Source: Erythroxylum novogranatense (lineage: Eukaryota; Streptophyta; Magnoliopsida; Malpighiales; Erythroxylaceae). From it: DNA of 64,000 bases. Positions within the stretch are counted from its first letter, which is position 1. Each line of letters opens with the position of its first letter. The DNA lies in contig JAIWQS010000236.1 of NCBI GenBank assembly GCA_029891385.1, forward strand, positions 1,475,501 to 1,539,500, in the 5' to 3' direction. Made by a program: the position numbers and the translations under genes. Positions 34,759 to 45,853 of the stretch are shown piece after piece. The notes beneath the pieces were generated by a model. That model was not told where the DNA came from and ran no database searches. It worked only from the letters and a program-made list of their open reading frames with translations.

Positions 34759-37700
34759 ACAGATCCTACCTGCTGTTCCTATGTTGTACTAAGCTATACT
34801 GCTTTGTTGTCAAGTTTGATCGGATTTTCTGTAACTTTTACTCTGCGCTGCTGTAAATAATTTCTGCCCATTTCCTTCTGTAAGATTTGTTCCACGTGCT
34901 TCGGAGAAGCACTTGTGTGTTCCGACAAATCTGGAGTCCTTTCACTTCTTAATTTCTCTATGAACGATCGTGAAAGATGATCACTGTTATTTTTCATTCT
35001 TCTGGTAAATAATAATTTGTAAAAGAGGACAACTCTGACATATAAGGATGATAATAGAATTTACTCTGCCTAAACTTTTTTAGATACAAAAATTATGTCA
35101 TTTTTTTAAATATTAATATTTCGAGCCGAGTCTGACTTCAACTCAACCCAAATGTTTTATAAAATTTAGATGCGAAATTGTGTTGTTTTAGCAAATTCAA
35201 ACTTAACTCTATCTAAAAGCTTGATCAGCTCATGCTTAATTTGTTAAATTCGGATAATAAATTATGAATTTATAATATTTTAACTTTTATTTTATTATTT
35301 GACCTTCTAAAATTTCAATTAAAAGTTTAAATTTTAAAATTAAACCACTTCATTTAATATTATTTTATAATATTTTGTTAATGGATTAATAAAAGAATGT
35401 ACAAATTAATATATAAAATTATCTTACATATTTTTATATAAAATTTTAATATCAAATAAATAATTGTATCTCAAACTCAAATTTATTGAATTAAAAATAA
35501 GGTTGATATTATTATACCTTTTAAACTCTGCATGTCTCAAAATTTTAACGGAGTTAGTGTTATGTTTTAGTAATAGATACAAATTTTTGATATATTTATT
35601 ATAAAATTGTTAATAAATACAAAAAGTCATGTAATACTTATAAGCTTTTACTTCTTCCATCAACAAAAGTTAATAAAATCAAAACAACTTTTTAATTAAA
35701 TTATGCAAAATTTAAAATTTATACACTTAATTAAAAATAAAAATAAATACTTAAATAAAACATCTAAACAAATTGGGCTCACCCCAAAAGAATTATCACT
35801 TTTTTAAATCGGGTTGATGAATCCGACCCGGCTCTATTTTTCCTAAACCGACTTCCCCGGCCCCGTCCCACCCGATTTAAAGTTCTCGCAATTCCACCAT
35901 TGTCAATCACTAATGGCCTGTTTGGTACAAGAGAATAAGTATTGTATTCCCACCGTATTCCTAATGTATTAATAAACCTGTATTTGGTTTGTAACCAAAC
36001 ACAGAATAGAGAATCAAAGACAACTTTTAATCTTCTCAAGTTTTAAGTAACCCTCCCTCTTTCCTTCTTCAACGTCTTCCACTTCTTCGAGCCTCCGTCT
36101 TGAAGCTTCTTCTCCAGTATCGTGCGTTAGTCCCTCGATCTTGTAATATTACACAATCTTGTTGTGCCTTTCTTTTCCCTAATCTCTGGTTTTTATTCGT
36201 ATTCTGATCATGGGTTGAGGTTATTGTGTATTTTTGTTTTCTGATGCGGATTTCTATTGGGTGATTTCTCTATCGCAGTATTTACTTGTTGTTCCTGTTG
36301 GGAAAATTCTTGTTTAAGGAGATCGGCGTTTAAGGTAAATCCCCTGTACTGGTTTGTGCTTTGCAATTTATATTTTTCTGTGACGCTTTTCCCTTCTGCG
36401 TTTATGTATTTTTCTAGACATGAGTGATGGGTCTGTATCTTTCTCTCCCTAACCCCTTTTCTTTGTTTGATCTTCTTTCGCTTTTATTCCTTGAAGACCT
36501 CACTTCTTTCTGGGCTTCTTCGTTTTATTCTGTTTACTCTTCACCCACACTTGCTCCACTGTCAGCTTTCAAGTTCGTTGCTTTTTCCTTTCTGGACTCC
36601 TCCCTGTTGTCGATCGTTAAAGCTGAGGTGGGTCTCGACTTCAATAGCTTTTTCTCATCTGGGTGTAATTTGATATGATGCTTATTTCTTCTCATCTGTC
36701 ATTTGAACTTTGATTCTTCTCATCTGTGAACTCCTAGTTACGCATGACTAAAATCTAGCAGCACAAGTTTATTTCTTCCTATGGCTTGTACCATTATACT
36801 GCTCTTTATACTGCTACTGAAGATTTCAGTTTGTTGTTCTCTTCATATCCTGGGTTTTAAAATGTTGATTTTTTATGTATACACCCACTTATCCTTCGAA
36901 ATGTACCATCTATGCTCAAACTTTTTAGGTTCTCTTGGATGATAAAATGTATAATTGATTTGAACCCATCAACGTGGGTCCTAAGAAAGGGCAAGGCTCA
37001 TGCTTATTAGAGGCTTATAATTAATTATAAGTTATTTTATAACACAGAAGATTCTTAATAGGTTTGGAAAGATTTGTTCTTTTTTAAATATTTTAAAAAA
37101 AATTGTTTAAGGAGCAAGCATCAATCTCAATTTGGTAAAAAAGAATAGCTCGGCCTCCGTTATTTTCTGCCAGTGACCGCCGTTAGTTCTCCATCCTCAA
37201 ATACTTTTGTGATTTTTGTTATTACTTATTGATAAACCAAGTTGGAACTTTCTTCTTTGTTGCCTCCCTTTCTTCGGTCTAATTTTATTGTGTTATAGCT
37301 TATTTTGTTTCGTTATTCATTGGAATTCCTTTTGCAGTTCATTTTGTTCGTAGAAAATTTTTTAGATGAATTATGCGTTTTGGGAACTTGTAATCCTTTG
37401 TAAACATCCATATTCCGCTATAGTTTTGTTTCTTAATTTCCAAAGTGCTTGTTGATCCATTAAGATATAGGCGTGGTTATTCAATCTTTTGTCATGAACT
37501 CTGATACCTAAAGAAATGCTTGATGTACCTTACATTGATGATAGGCATAATAAACTCGTATATGAATAGTTGGAGAAACCTTATTTTGATCCTAGTCTGC
37601 AACTTTCAGTAAGCAATGTTTTCAAACTGGTAATTTGATGGCAAAAATAGAGCAGATGATGCATGTATTGTCTTCTGTAAGGAATGATAATATGCAAGAT

Positions 37701-37899
37701 TCAAAGAGATGTTGATAATATGCATTTAGAAGTTAAAAAATGAAGTCGGTGTTTCAGAGAGGACAAAGAATAAAAAAATGGTCATTTGCTTATCTATCAA
37801 GATTAGTTTCACTTCTGTTTCTCTTACAGAAATACTTGCAAATACTGCCAAAACTTTATTGATCTTGTATTTGTTGTCTTGCTCCCCAGAAATAGTGCC
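34759..37899. other. Intergenic region and NMD3 promoter and leader
   Basis: The first 1.2 kb is AT-rich without genes. A stretch at about 35930-35990 with GGCCTGTTTGGTAC and TTGGTTTGTAACCAAAC resembles hAT-type miniature element ends. From about 36050 a CT-rich sequence (CTTCTTC tracts) fits a transcribed leader. A donor TAAG|GTAAAT at 36334/36335 and an acceptor TGCTCCCCAG at 37880-37889, 10 bases before the NMD3 start, suggest a leader intron of about 1.55 kb. The intron is a proposal only. Confidence 0.5.
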
Positions 37900-39453
37900 A
37901 TGGCAGGAGAGGCAGGTATGTTCATGGTCCCTCAAACCACTGGAAGTGTATTGTGTTGTAAATGCGGTATTCGTATGCAACCCAATGCTGCCAACATGTG
38001 CGTCAAATGTTTGCGCTCTGAAGTTGATATCACTGAAGGTTTGCCAAAGCATGTCATGATTATACATTGTCCTGAGTGTGATAGTTACTTGCTTCCACCC
38101 AAAACTTGGATTAAGGCTCAAGTGGAATCAAAGGAGCTGTTGACTTTTTGTTTGAATCGACTGAAGAGCTTAAGCAATAAAGTGAGAATTGTGCATGCTG
38201 AATTCATTTGGACTGAACCACATTCCAAGAGAATAAAGGTCAGGTTGAGGGTTCAGAAGGAGGTGCTGAATGGTACAATACTTGAACAAGCATATATTGT
38301 TGAGTATGTTTAGCAGGAACATATGTGTGAATCTTGCTCAAGGATTCAGGCTAACCCTGATCAATGGGTTGCTGCTGTGCAACTCCGCCAGCATGTTTCT
38401 CACAGGCGAATCTTTTTTTACTTGGAACAGCTTATTCTTAAGCATGATGCTGCTGGTCGTGCCATTAGAATTAAGCAAATGGATCAAGGCATTGACTTCT
38501 TTTTTGGAAACCGTAGTCATGGTGTAAAATTTGTCGAGTTCTTAGGTAAAGTTTCTCCAATTAGAAGTCGACATGACAAGCAACTTGTGTCTCATGATCC
38601 CAAGAGCAACAATTACAACTACAAGTATACTTTCTCTGTTGAAATTTCCCCAGTTTGCCGTGAGGATTTGATTTGTTTACCTCCAAAAGTAGCTGTCAGT
38701 TTGGGAAATCTTGGTCCTATTGTGATCTGCACAAAGGTGACAAACAGTATAGCTTTGTTGGATCCTTTAACTCTGAGATACTGCTTCCTGGATGCAGACC
38801 AGTATTGGAGATCGGCATTTAGGTCTCTACTCACTAGTAGGCAGCTTGTGGAATACATTGTATTGGACGTGGAAATTATTTCACCAGAAGTCAATGTTGG
38901 TGGTTCAAAGTATGCTTTAGCTGATGCTCAAGTTGCTCGCTTGTCTGATTTTGGAAGAAACGATACCATTTTCTTTATTAAAACACATTTAGGACATCTT
39001 TTGAAACCTGGGGATCATGCTCTTGGTTACGACTTATACGGAGCTAATAGCAATGATATTGAACTAGAAAAGTACAAAGGTCTAGTTCTTCCTGAAGCAA
39101 TTTTGATAAAGAAGAGCTACGAAGAGAAGCGGCAAAGAAAACGGGGCAAGCCTCGTGCTTGGAAGCTGAAGTCCTTAAATATGGAAGTTGATGATACTAA
39201 AGGTAGAAACGAGCAAGAGAAGATGAATTCAGAGTATGAAGAGTTCTTGAGGGATTTAGAAGAGAACCCTGAGTTGAGGTTCAACATATCACTGTACCGT
39301 AACAAGGGATATCAACCATCGGAGATGGCATCTACAGCGGATGGGGAAGATGTTCCTTCTATTCCTCTAGAAGAGTTACTTGCTGATCTTGATATAACTG
39401 ATGCAGAAGATAATGGTGATGATAATGATGACGATGATGGCATGAGGGAGTAA
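37900..39453 (+). CDS. NMD3: NMD3, 60S ribosomal export adaptor, with in-frame TAG at codon 138
   Basis: NMD3 binds the pre-60S subunit and links it to the exportin CRM1/XPO1. The single-exon frame from ATG 37900 to TAA 39451 covers 518 codons, the family's usual length. Zinc-binding pairs are visible: C19/C20-C22, C34-C37, C57-C60 and, past the stop, C143-C146. The body (YLEQLILKHDAAGRAIRI, FFGNRSHGVKFVEFLGKV) and the acidic tail are well kept. Codon 138 is TAG (38311-38313) where relatives have a glutamine (QQEHMCESC), one C-to-T change. As written the product ends after 137 residues, inside the N-terminal zinc region. No other break is found over 1.5 kb, so the damage is very recent, a sequencing error, an allele, or read through. 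Lack of introns could suggest a retrocopy, but no poly-A tail or target duplication is seen. Confidence 0.9.
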
Positions 39454-40891
39454 TCCTTACTTTTACTATATGGAATTTGCTTGTCTGATTTGCAGTTCAG
39501 TTGATTGTGTGATGTTACTTTTCATGCTGTTGCCTTTTCTTTTCCGAGTTCTTTCTGCTATGCTCATTGTTAAGTTATACAGTTGATATCTTTTTCTTCT
39601 TTAATTGTGATTATAGAATAGAGTATGGTGTAATCATTTCATATATTTTATCAAAATAAATATAAAAGATTTTTAAAAATTAAAATGTTTTAAGCACAAT
39701 TTTTAACAACTTTTAAAGTGAGTGAACTGAAGATTTTACTTCTTGAGTCATGAAACATTTCACTCCATACTTTAATAAGCAAGTGTGATGAAAATAAAAA
39801 AGATTTCTATTATTTTTACTAAGCAAAATGTCTAGTTAATTGTGTTAAAAGAACTAATAATTAAAATTTTAAATGATTTAATTGATAGAATTTAATTTAT
39901 TTATTATTGTTGTTAAAATTAATCAATTTATTAATTATTTAATCAACTTTTGTAAATTAATAAATTAAAATTAATTAATTAATTTTTATATAATTAATTT
40001 TAAATTAAACTTAATTTTTTATAGATAAAAATAATCTTATTTTATATTCTTTAATTTTATTTAAACTTTAGTTAATTTTATAACAAATTAACGGTAGAAT
40101 TTTTAAATATTAATTTTACTGGCTGAACAATCAAGATTCCTATTATTTTGCCTTTAATTATATTTGGCCTTCAAAGGCTACTAAAGAGAAAACAATGAAA
40201 GTAATTAAATGACTTTCTTAAAAAGGATTAGCCACCGAAATACCTGTGGTTAATAACATAAATAAACTCTATTCCTAATAATTAATGAGGTTCTTCACAA
40301 ATTATGATCATAAACAATTGAAAACATTACAAACTCCTTTGGAATATTAATTTTAATAATAAACTAAATATATTATAGTTGTTTAATGGAAGTTATTTTA
40401 CATTACAATAATCAATATTTTAATGAAAATATATATTATATTTTCAAAATAAAATCTCAATGCTAAGTAATTAAATTAATATAATCAAAGTCAACGCATC
40501 AGTCAGCATAAGACTCTCCGCTTTTGCTGAAATTTAGGGATGGTCTTCGATATATACAACCTTACTTTGTAATTTTATGTGACCCTTTAGTTACAAAAGA
40601 GTAACTTTACCGGTTGTTCCAAGACAATCTCTTTTAAATTAATATAATTATGTCAATAATAATTAATTGATTACCATTTAGGGTTAACATTACAAATTTT
40701 ATTTTTATTTAAATTTTAAAGAAAGAGTTTTGAAAAATTAAATACTTTTGCAAAATTTTGTAAATTAAAAATAAGAATAGTCATATTACCTTTTTATAAT
40801 TAATTAATAATTGAAAGAGAAATATGTTTCACCCTTTCACATAGATAACTAACAGGTGCTCCATTTCTGAGTTCGCAAGCTTCTTGAGAAA
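39454..40891. other. Intergenic AT-rich DNA
   Basis: NMD3 3' UTR sequence is followed by about 1.2 kb of TTAATTAA-rich DNA. No open frame or element end is convincing. Confidence 0.6.
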
Positions 40892-43075
40892 ATGGCGAGT
40901 GACAATCTGGTCTTCCAACTGAGCAACGGAGCTAAGATACCGTAGGTTGGACTCGGAACGTGGCAGGCTGAATCCGACATAGTCAGCGCAGCTGTCGAAT
41001 TCGCCATCAAGGTTTTATGATCTCTCCTTTTTTTTTTCAATTTGCTATCGTAAGTTACGGTGTGGTGAAGCGTGAAGATATGTTCATTACTTCCCAGCTC
41101 TGGTTTGTTTGTTCACTATTTATTCGACTTATTTCTTATCTTGTAAAGTGATGATTTGCTCTTGTGTTTAGTGTTTAATTTGAGTCCGGTGTGATTCAAA
41201 CAACAGGTGCAACGATCACGCACCAGAAGATGTACCGATGGCATTGGAGGGAACTTTGCGAGACCTGCAACTTGATTATATTGATCTGTACCTGACACGT
41301 AGTTTCCTGATAGGATAGTGTTTAGCAAATTCAAGGTATGATAGATAAATTCGAGGTTTAACTTTGCAGATCCACTGGCCAGTTCGGATGAAGAAGGGAT
41401 CAACCGGGTTGAACCCTGAGAACTTCGTGAATCCAGATATTCCTGGCACATGGAGGGCACTCGAAGCACTCTATGATTCTGGGAAAGCTCGAGCTATTGG
41501 TGTGAGCAACTTCTCATCAAAGAAACTCGGGGATTTGCTTGAACAGGCATCTGTGCCTCCTGCTGTGAATCAAGTGGAGTGTCATCCTTCATGGGAGCAA
41601 GCCAAGCTTCGAGCCTTTTGCAAATCCAAGGGAGTTCACCTTTCTGTAAGTAGGAAAAAGAAAAACTAACGAGCTTTTGAGTTGATAAGGGAAATCATTT
41701 CTTGATACGAAATCTTATAGGCAGATTGGTTTCGCGGAAAAGTAACTTAAATTTGGAATATGATTAATTAAAAATAAATTTATAAAAATAAAGATATTTA
41801 TATGTTTGGATATTTTCAAAATTATAATAGAAATGTTGAGTGGATTCTTATTATAGTGTTTGATATGTAATAGTATTTTATGAGATGTAATTTAATTTTG
41901 ACTTTTATTTTAAATATATTCTTATAAATCGAATAAAATTAAAATCGTTAAATAAAGAAAAATATAAATATGAAAATTGTCAATTGAAATTTTAAGCAAA
42001 AATATTCAAAATTCAAATACCAATCAATGCCGAAAATTTTAAAAATAAGGAGACTTTTTTATAAAATTTTCAAAAATTTTAAAACTTCCTCCTCCTTCTT
42101 TTTCTAAAGTTTTTAAATTAGTTATTTTATTAATTTCAACTTTTATAATTATTGTCATTTTTAATTTTTATTTTTAAAATAATATTAAATATTATTATTA
42201 TTAATAATAATTATAAATTAAATAAAACTTAAAATAAATTATTTTTATTTAAATCTATTTTAATATTTCATATAATATTTATTAATAAAGTATTAACAAA
42301 AATATTTTAATTTTAAAATAAATAATTTAAAATTATTATTTATAAACTAATATTTATTTTATATATTTTAATTATTAAATCAAAATTTATTTAAAATTTA
42401 TATATTTTAAATATAATTATATTAAGTAATAATTATTAAATTAAAATTGTGATTATTATTTATTATTATGATTTTTGAAGATAAGGTTAAAACATACAAA
42501 AACTGTATAATATGACAATGAATTATTTTGTAAATTTTAAAAATTTTGAGATTATTTCATAAATTTAAAAATTACTGAAACGGTATTTGATATTAATTGA
42601 TATCGATACAGTATCATACCAGAACCCAATTTGGTATCAAATTCGGTACGATATTCATAACATTGGTTGAAGAGGACGTAAGGTTTTATAAAAGAGTTGT
42701 CGTAGAGTTGAGATAAAAAAAAATGGTTAAATTAGCTAGTATGTTTTTTTAGAATAAATTTCTAAAAAAAGTAATTTAAATACTAGAAGAATGCTGAAAT
42801 TTAAAATCAAAACGTGATAATTTAAACTTTTAAAAAAGATTACTTTCTCGAGCATCAAACATGCCAACCAAACAAGGCCATAAGATACTCACCTCTTGCA
42901 TCACCAGGCACTATTGCTTAAACCCAGAGAGGCCGAATCCATTTGGAAATTTGTAGCTATTTCTTCTAATGCATGTGAGTGACTGACTTTGTACCCAATT
43001 TTACAGGGAAGACTCCTAACGGGGACTGTGTTGGTCCATATAGAAACATTGGCGAACTATGGGATGGTTCGATAG
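40892..43075 (+). pseudogene. Second dead AKR4C copy, exons 2 and 6 missing
   Basis: Exon 1 (40892-41011, 120 bp as in the intact gene) begins MASDNLVFQLSNGAKIP and then has TAG at 40943-40945 in place of the Ser codon of IPSVGLGTW. Exon 2, carrying the catalytic Asp and Tyr, is absent. A shortened exon 3 (about 41050-41101) reads ITSQLW, so the catalytic Lys is Gln. Exon 4 (41207-41294) has lost its GT donor (AC). Exon 5 (41370-41645) is open and includes IHWPV with the catalytic His. Exon 6 is replaced by about 1.3 kb of AT-rich sequence. The last exon remnant (43007-43075) ends GGCGAACTATGGGATGG. It is more diverged from the intact copy than the one at 24632, so it is an older duplicate or a different AKR4C lineage. 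Confidence 0.92.
41718..42884. repeat. Possible hAT-like non-autonomous insert in the dead AKR copy
   Basis: This AT-rich segment replaces exon 6. Its edges are imperfectly inverted: GGCAGATTGGTTTCG on the left, and on the right the complement of CAAACATGCCAACCAAACAAGGCC. No clear 8-bp target duplication is seen, so the element call is tentative. Confidence 0.3.
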
Positions 43076-43224
43076 AAGCCCAATTTGATTGGTTCCTAAA
43101 TTTGAGTCTGAATTTCCCCAAAACCCTAACCTTTTAAATTCCCTAAACCCCTAAAGCATTTCCATAAACCCTAAAACGGCACACAAGTAAACCCCTCTGT
43201 TCCTCTCTTCTCAACGCAACACAC

Positions 43225-44400
43225 ATGGCGTTCAATTCCATGCTCCGCAAGGCCTCTTCTGCCCTACTTCCTCTCGCAATCCGATCTTCTAGAACCTTCC
43301 AAAGGTCAATTCCCGCCGTTCTCTGCATCGATAAGCACGGTCTTGTTGCTAACCAAAGCTTCCTCCCACTTTCTCGGTTCTCAACTGATGCTGCCCTGAA
43401 ACAGAGCTCCGATGATCGTCTGATTCAATTCCTAGATAGCGAGATTGAATGCGCCGAGGAGCCCCATGATGTAAGTACATGCCCGGTTCTTTTATTTTCG
43501 TGGTTCTTTTATGTATAGTTTCTGCTTGTAGAAAGTTGGTTTCTTTGCTTTTTACCTTAAGTTCGATTAGTTCATTTATGATATTATTATGGAAATTTAT
43601 TTTTACATGATTTTCATTTGGTTACTGAATTTGAACACGACAATTGCAAGACAAAGTGGGGGGATTCAACTCGAGACGTTTTTATGTTTTTGATAATTAC
43701 TCAAGACTTGATAACGTTATAATTTGAGATTACAATTCAACAATCATCAGCAGGTAGAGAGTGTTCCGGATGGATTTCCTTTCGAAATCGAAGATATCCC
43801 TGGAGAGAGAACCATATTGTTGAAAAGAAAGTACCTTGACGAGACTATCAAAGTAGAAGTTGATATGCCTAACGTAGAAGTTGAAGAGGGTAATGAAGAT
43901 GATGATAATACTGAATCCAATGCCCCACCTAGTGTTCCATTGGTTGTGACAATTTCTAAGGATAACAGTAGTCAGTTTTTGGAGATTGGTGTCACTGCTT
44001 TCCCTGATGAGATCTCTATCGATAGCTTGGCAATTAAGGACTCGAGTATTTCCGAGGATCAACTTGCGTATGAAGGCCCTGACTTTAAGTAAGTTCTGTG
44101 ATATGAATTGCCTGATTGTAATATGAATTACCTGCTTTTAAGTAAGCTTATTATATGGATTGCGTGAAAGTTTGCGATTGTTGGCTTCTGCTAATGGCTT
44201 TTTGCTAATGCATTTTCGGGTTTCGATTTGGCAGTGATTTGGATGAAAATTTGCAGAAGGCTTTTCACAAGTATCTTGAGATTAGAGGGATCAAACCTAG
44301 CACTACAAACTTTTTGTTGGAGTACATGACCGAGAAGGACAACAGAGAATACTTGAAATGGTTGAATAACATCAAGGATTTTGTGGGGAAGAAGGCCTAA
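43225..44400 (+). CDS. Mitochondrial glycoprotein family (MAM33/p32-like)
   Basis: Three exons, 43225-43470, 43754-44088 and 44235-44400, join in frame to 248 residues. The N-terminus (MAFNSMLRKASSALLPLAIRSS..., rich in Arg, Ser and Leu) is a mitochondrial targeting sequence. The mature part has the p32/MAM33 fold landmarks: FPFEIEDIPGERTILLKR, an acidic loop around residues 120-135 (VEEGNEDDDNTES), PLVVTISK, LEIGVTAFPDEI, YEGPDF and, at the end, LQKAFHKYLEIRGI and YMTEKDNREYLKWLNNIKDFV. Family members form acidic trimeric rings in the mitochondrial matrix and have been linked to respiration and ribosome assembly; the exact plant role is less defined. All splice sites are canonical, and no break is seen. 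Confidence 0.94.
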
Positions 44401-45853
44401 GCTTTTATACGGTGGCAGTGGTTGGAACCACCTCTTCGGCTGTTTTCTTTTGTAGTGTTTACCATCCACATTGTGTATCATGAACAAGTATTGAAACTCA
44501 TGAGCAATCTTTAACTGATTATTTAATAAACTTTCAGAATGGCATGCACTCTTTTGGATCTAAACTACTCAAAGAACTGTTCTTGATATGTTGCCTGTAC
44601 ATTTCTTACCTTTCTTCTCATGCCGCTTATGTTTTTATAAGGCAATAGGTATGGATGAATTTCGATTTGATGTTAATATATTGTTATTTATTATATTAAA
44701 TTATGTGTATAACAATGCACTTTCATTTCTTAAAATTTCTTAAATAAAATATTATAAAATTAAGAATTAACTTATGACCAAGGAATTTATTTTAATTTAA
44801 AATGAATTTTGAAAGTCAATCTATTGATTTAGCTAATTTAAAAATTATTTTAGGATCAAAAGTAATTTTTAAATAATGACTTATTTTATTTTTATATAAG
44901 TGTTCAATTTTTAAAAAGTTTAATTAAGTTCCAATTTTCTAACATGTGACATACAGTCTTCATAGTTTAACAAAATAAATATTTTGCTTTGATAAATTAT
45001 ATTTTAAAAGGATTAGAAACCTAATTGAGAAATTATAAATTTGTGAGATTTTTAAAAAATTGAAAAAGATTTATTAGTTTTCTTTCTACACAAAAATAAT
45101 AAAATGTTATTAAAGTCCTTTACAATGTATTTCTATTTTAATGGTAAAGGTGACACTAGCTTCTTAAAATCTGAATTTAATTAATATTCAAGTTTGATTA
45201 AATATTTTAATTTTTAATTTCAAAATCAACCTAATTTTTAAATTATTATTTAGATTAAAATTTTATGAAATTAAACTCGAACTTATTAATTTCATAATAA
45301 ATTGAATTAGTGAAATTTTATTTTCATCTTATATAATGTCATTGTTAATACAGAAATTTAGGCTCAAGTTTCGACCAATAGATCAGTTCAGATTGATCGG
45401 ACCTCAACTCAATTTTAGGCATAAATTTTTATAAATTTGGGTCTCAAAGTAAGCTCGGATACCCAATTTTACCTTAATCGGGGACGTAATTTTTTGTACC
45501 CTTTATTGTATTCTAACCTTTCTCCACTTTATCTCAGTCATGTATAGAAAGTTGTTATAAAAGACGATATTTTTTATTTTTTAATTAAAAAAAGGTTAGA
45601 TTTGTGTCATTTAAGGTTTAGGGTTAGCCTCCTCGAGCCTGGACCCCAACAGAAGCTGTCCAGGCCCGTGGCTCATTCCCGTACTAGAGTTTTATACAGG
45701 CTCATAGTTCTGAGAACGCCCAATGCCCAAAAGGAGGAAGTTACAAAAGCAGAGTTTCGCAAATGAGTTAATGCATCTTATTCAAACTGCCATTGAAGCT
45801 AAGCCAAGTCAACGGTAAGGGACACAGACTAGGAGGAATCTCTCTCCCAATGA
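44401..45853. other. Intergenic AT-rich DNA and UPRT promoter
   Basis: After the 3' UTR (AATAAA at about 44524) the DNA is AT-rich with no gene. The last about 200 bp, more mixed in composition, should hold the leader of the following gene. Confidence 0.55.

Noticed and set aside
36424..36678. 84-residue frame upstream of NMD3
   Set aside because: It is Ser/Leu/Phe-rich from CT-rich leader or intron sequence, with no recognisable domain.
37726..38121. Minus-strand frame across the NMD3 start
   Set aside because: It is a shadow of NMD3 coding sequence.
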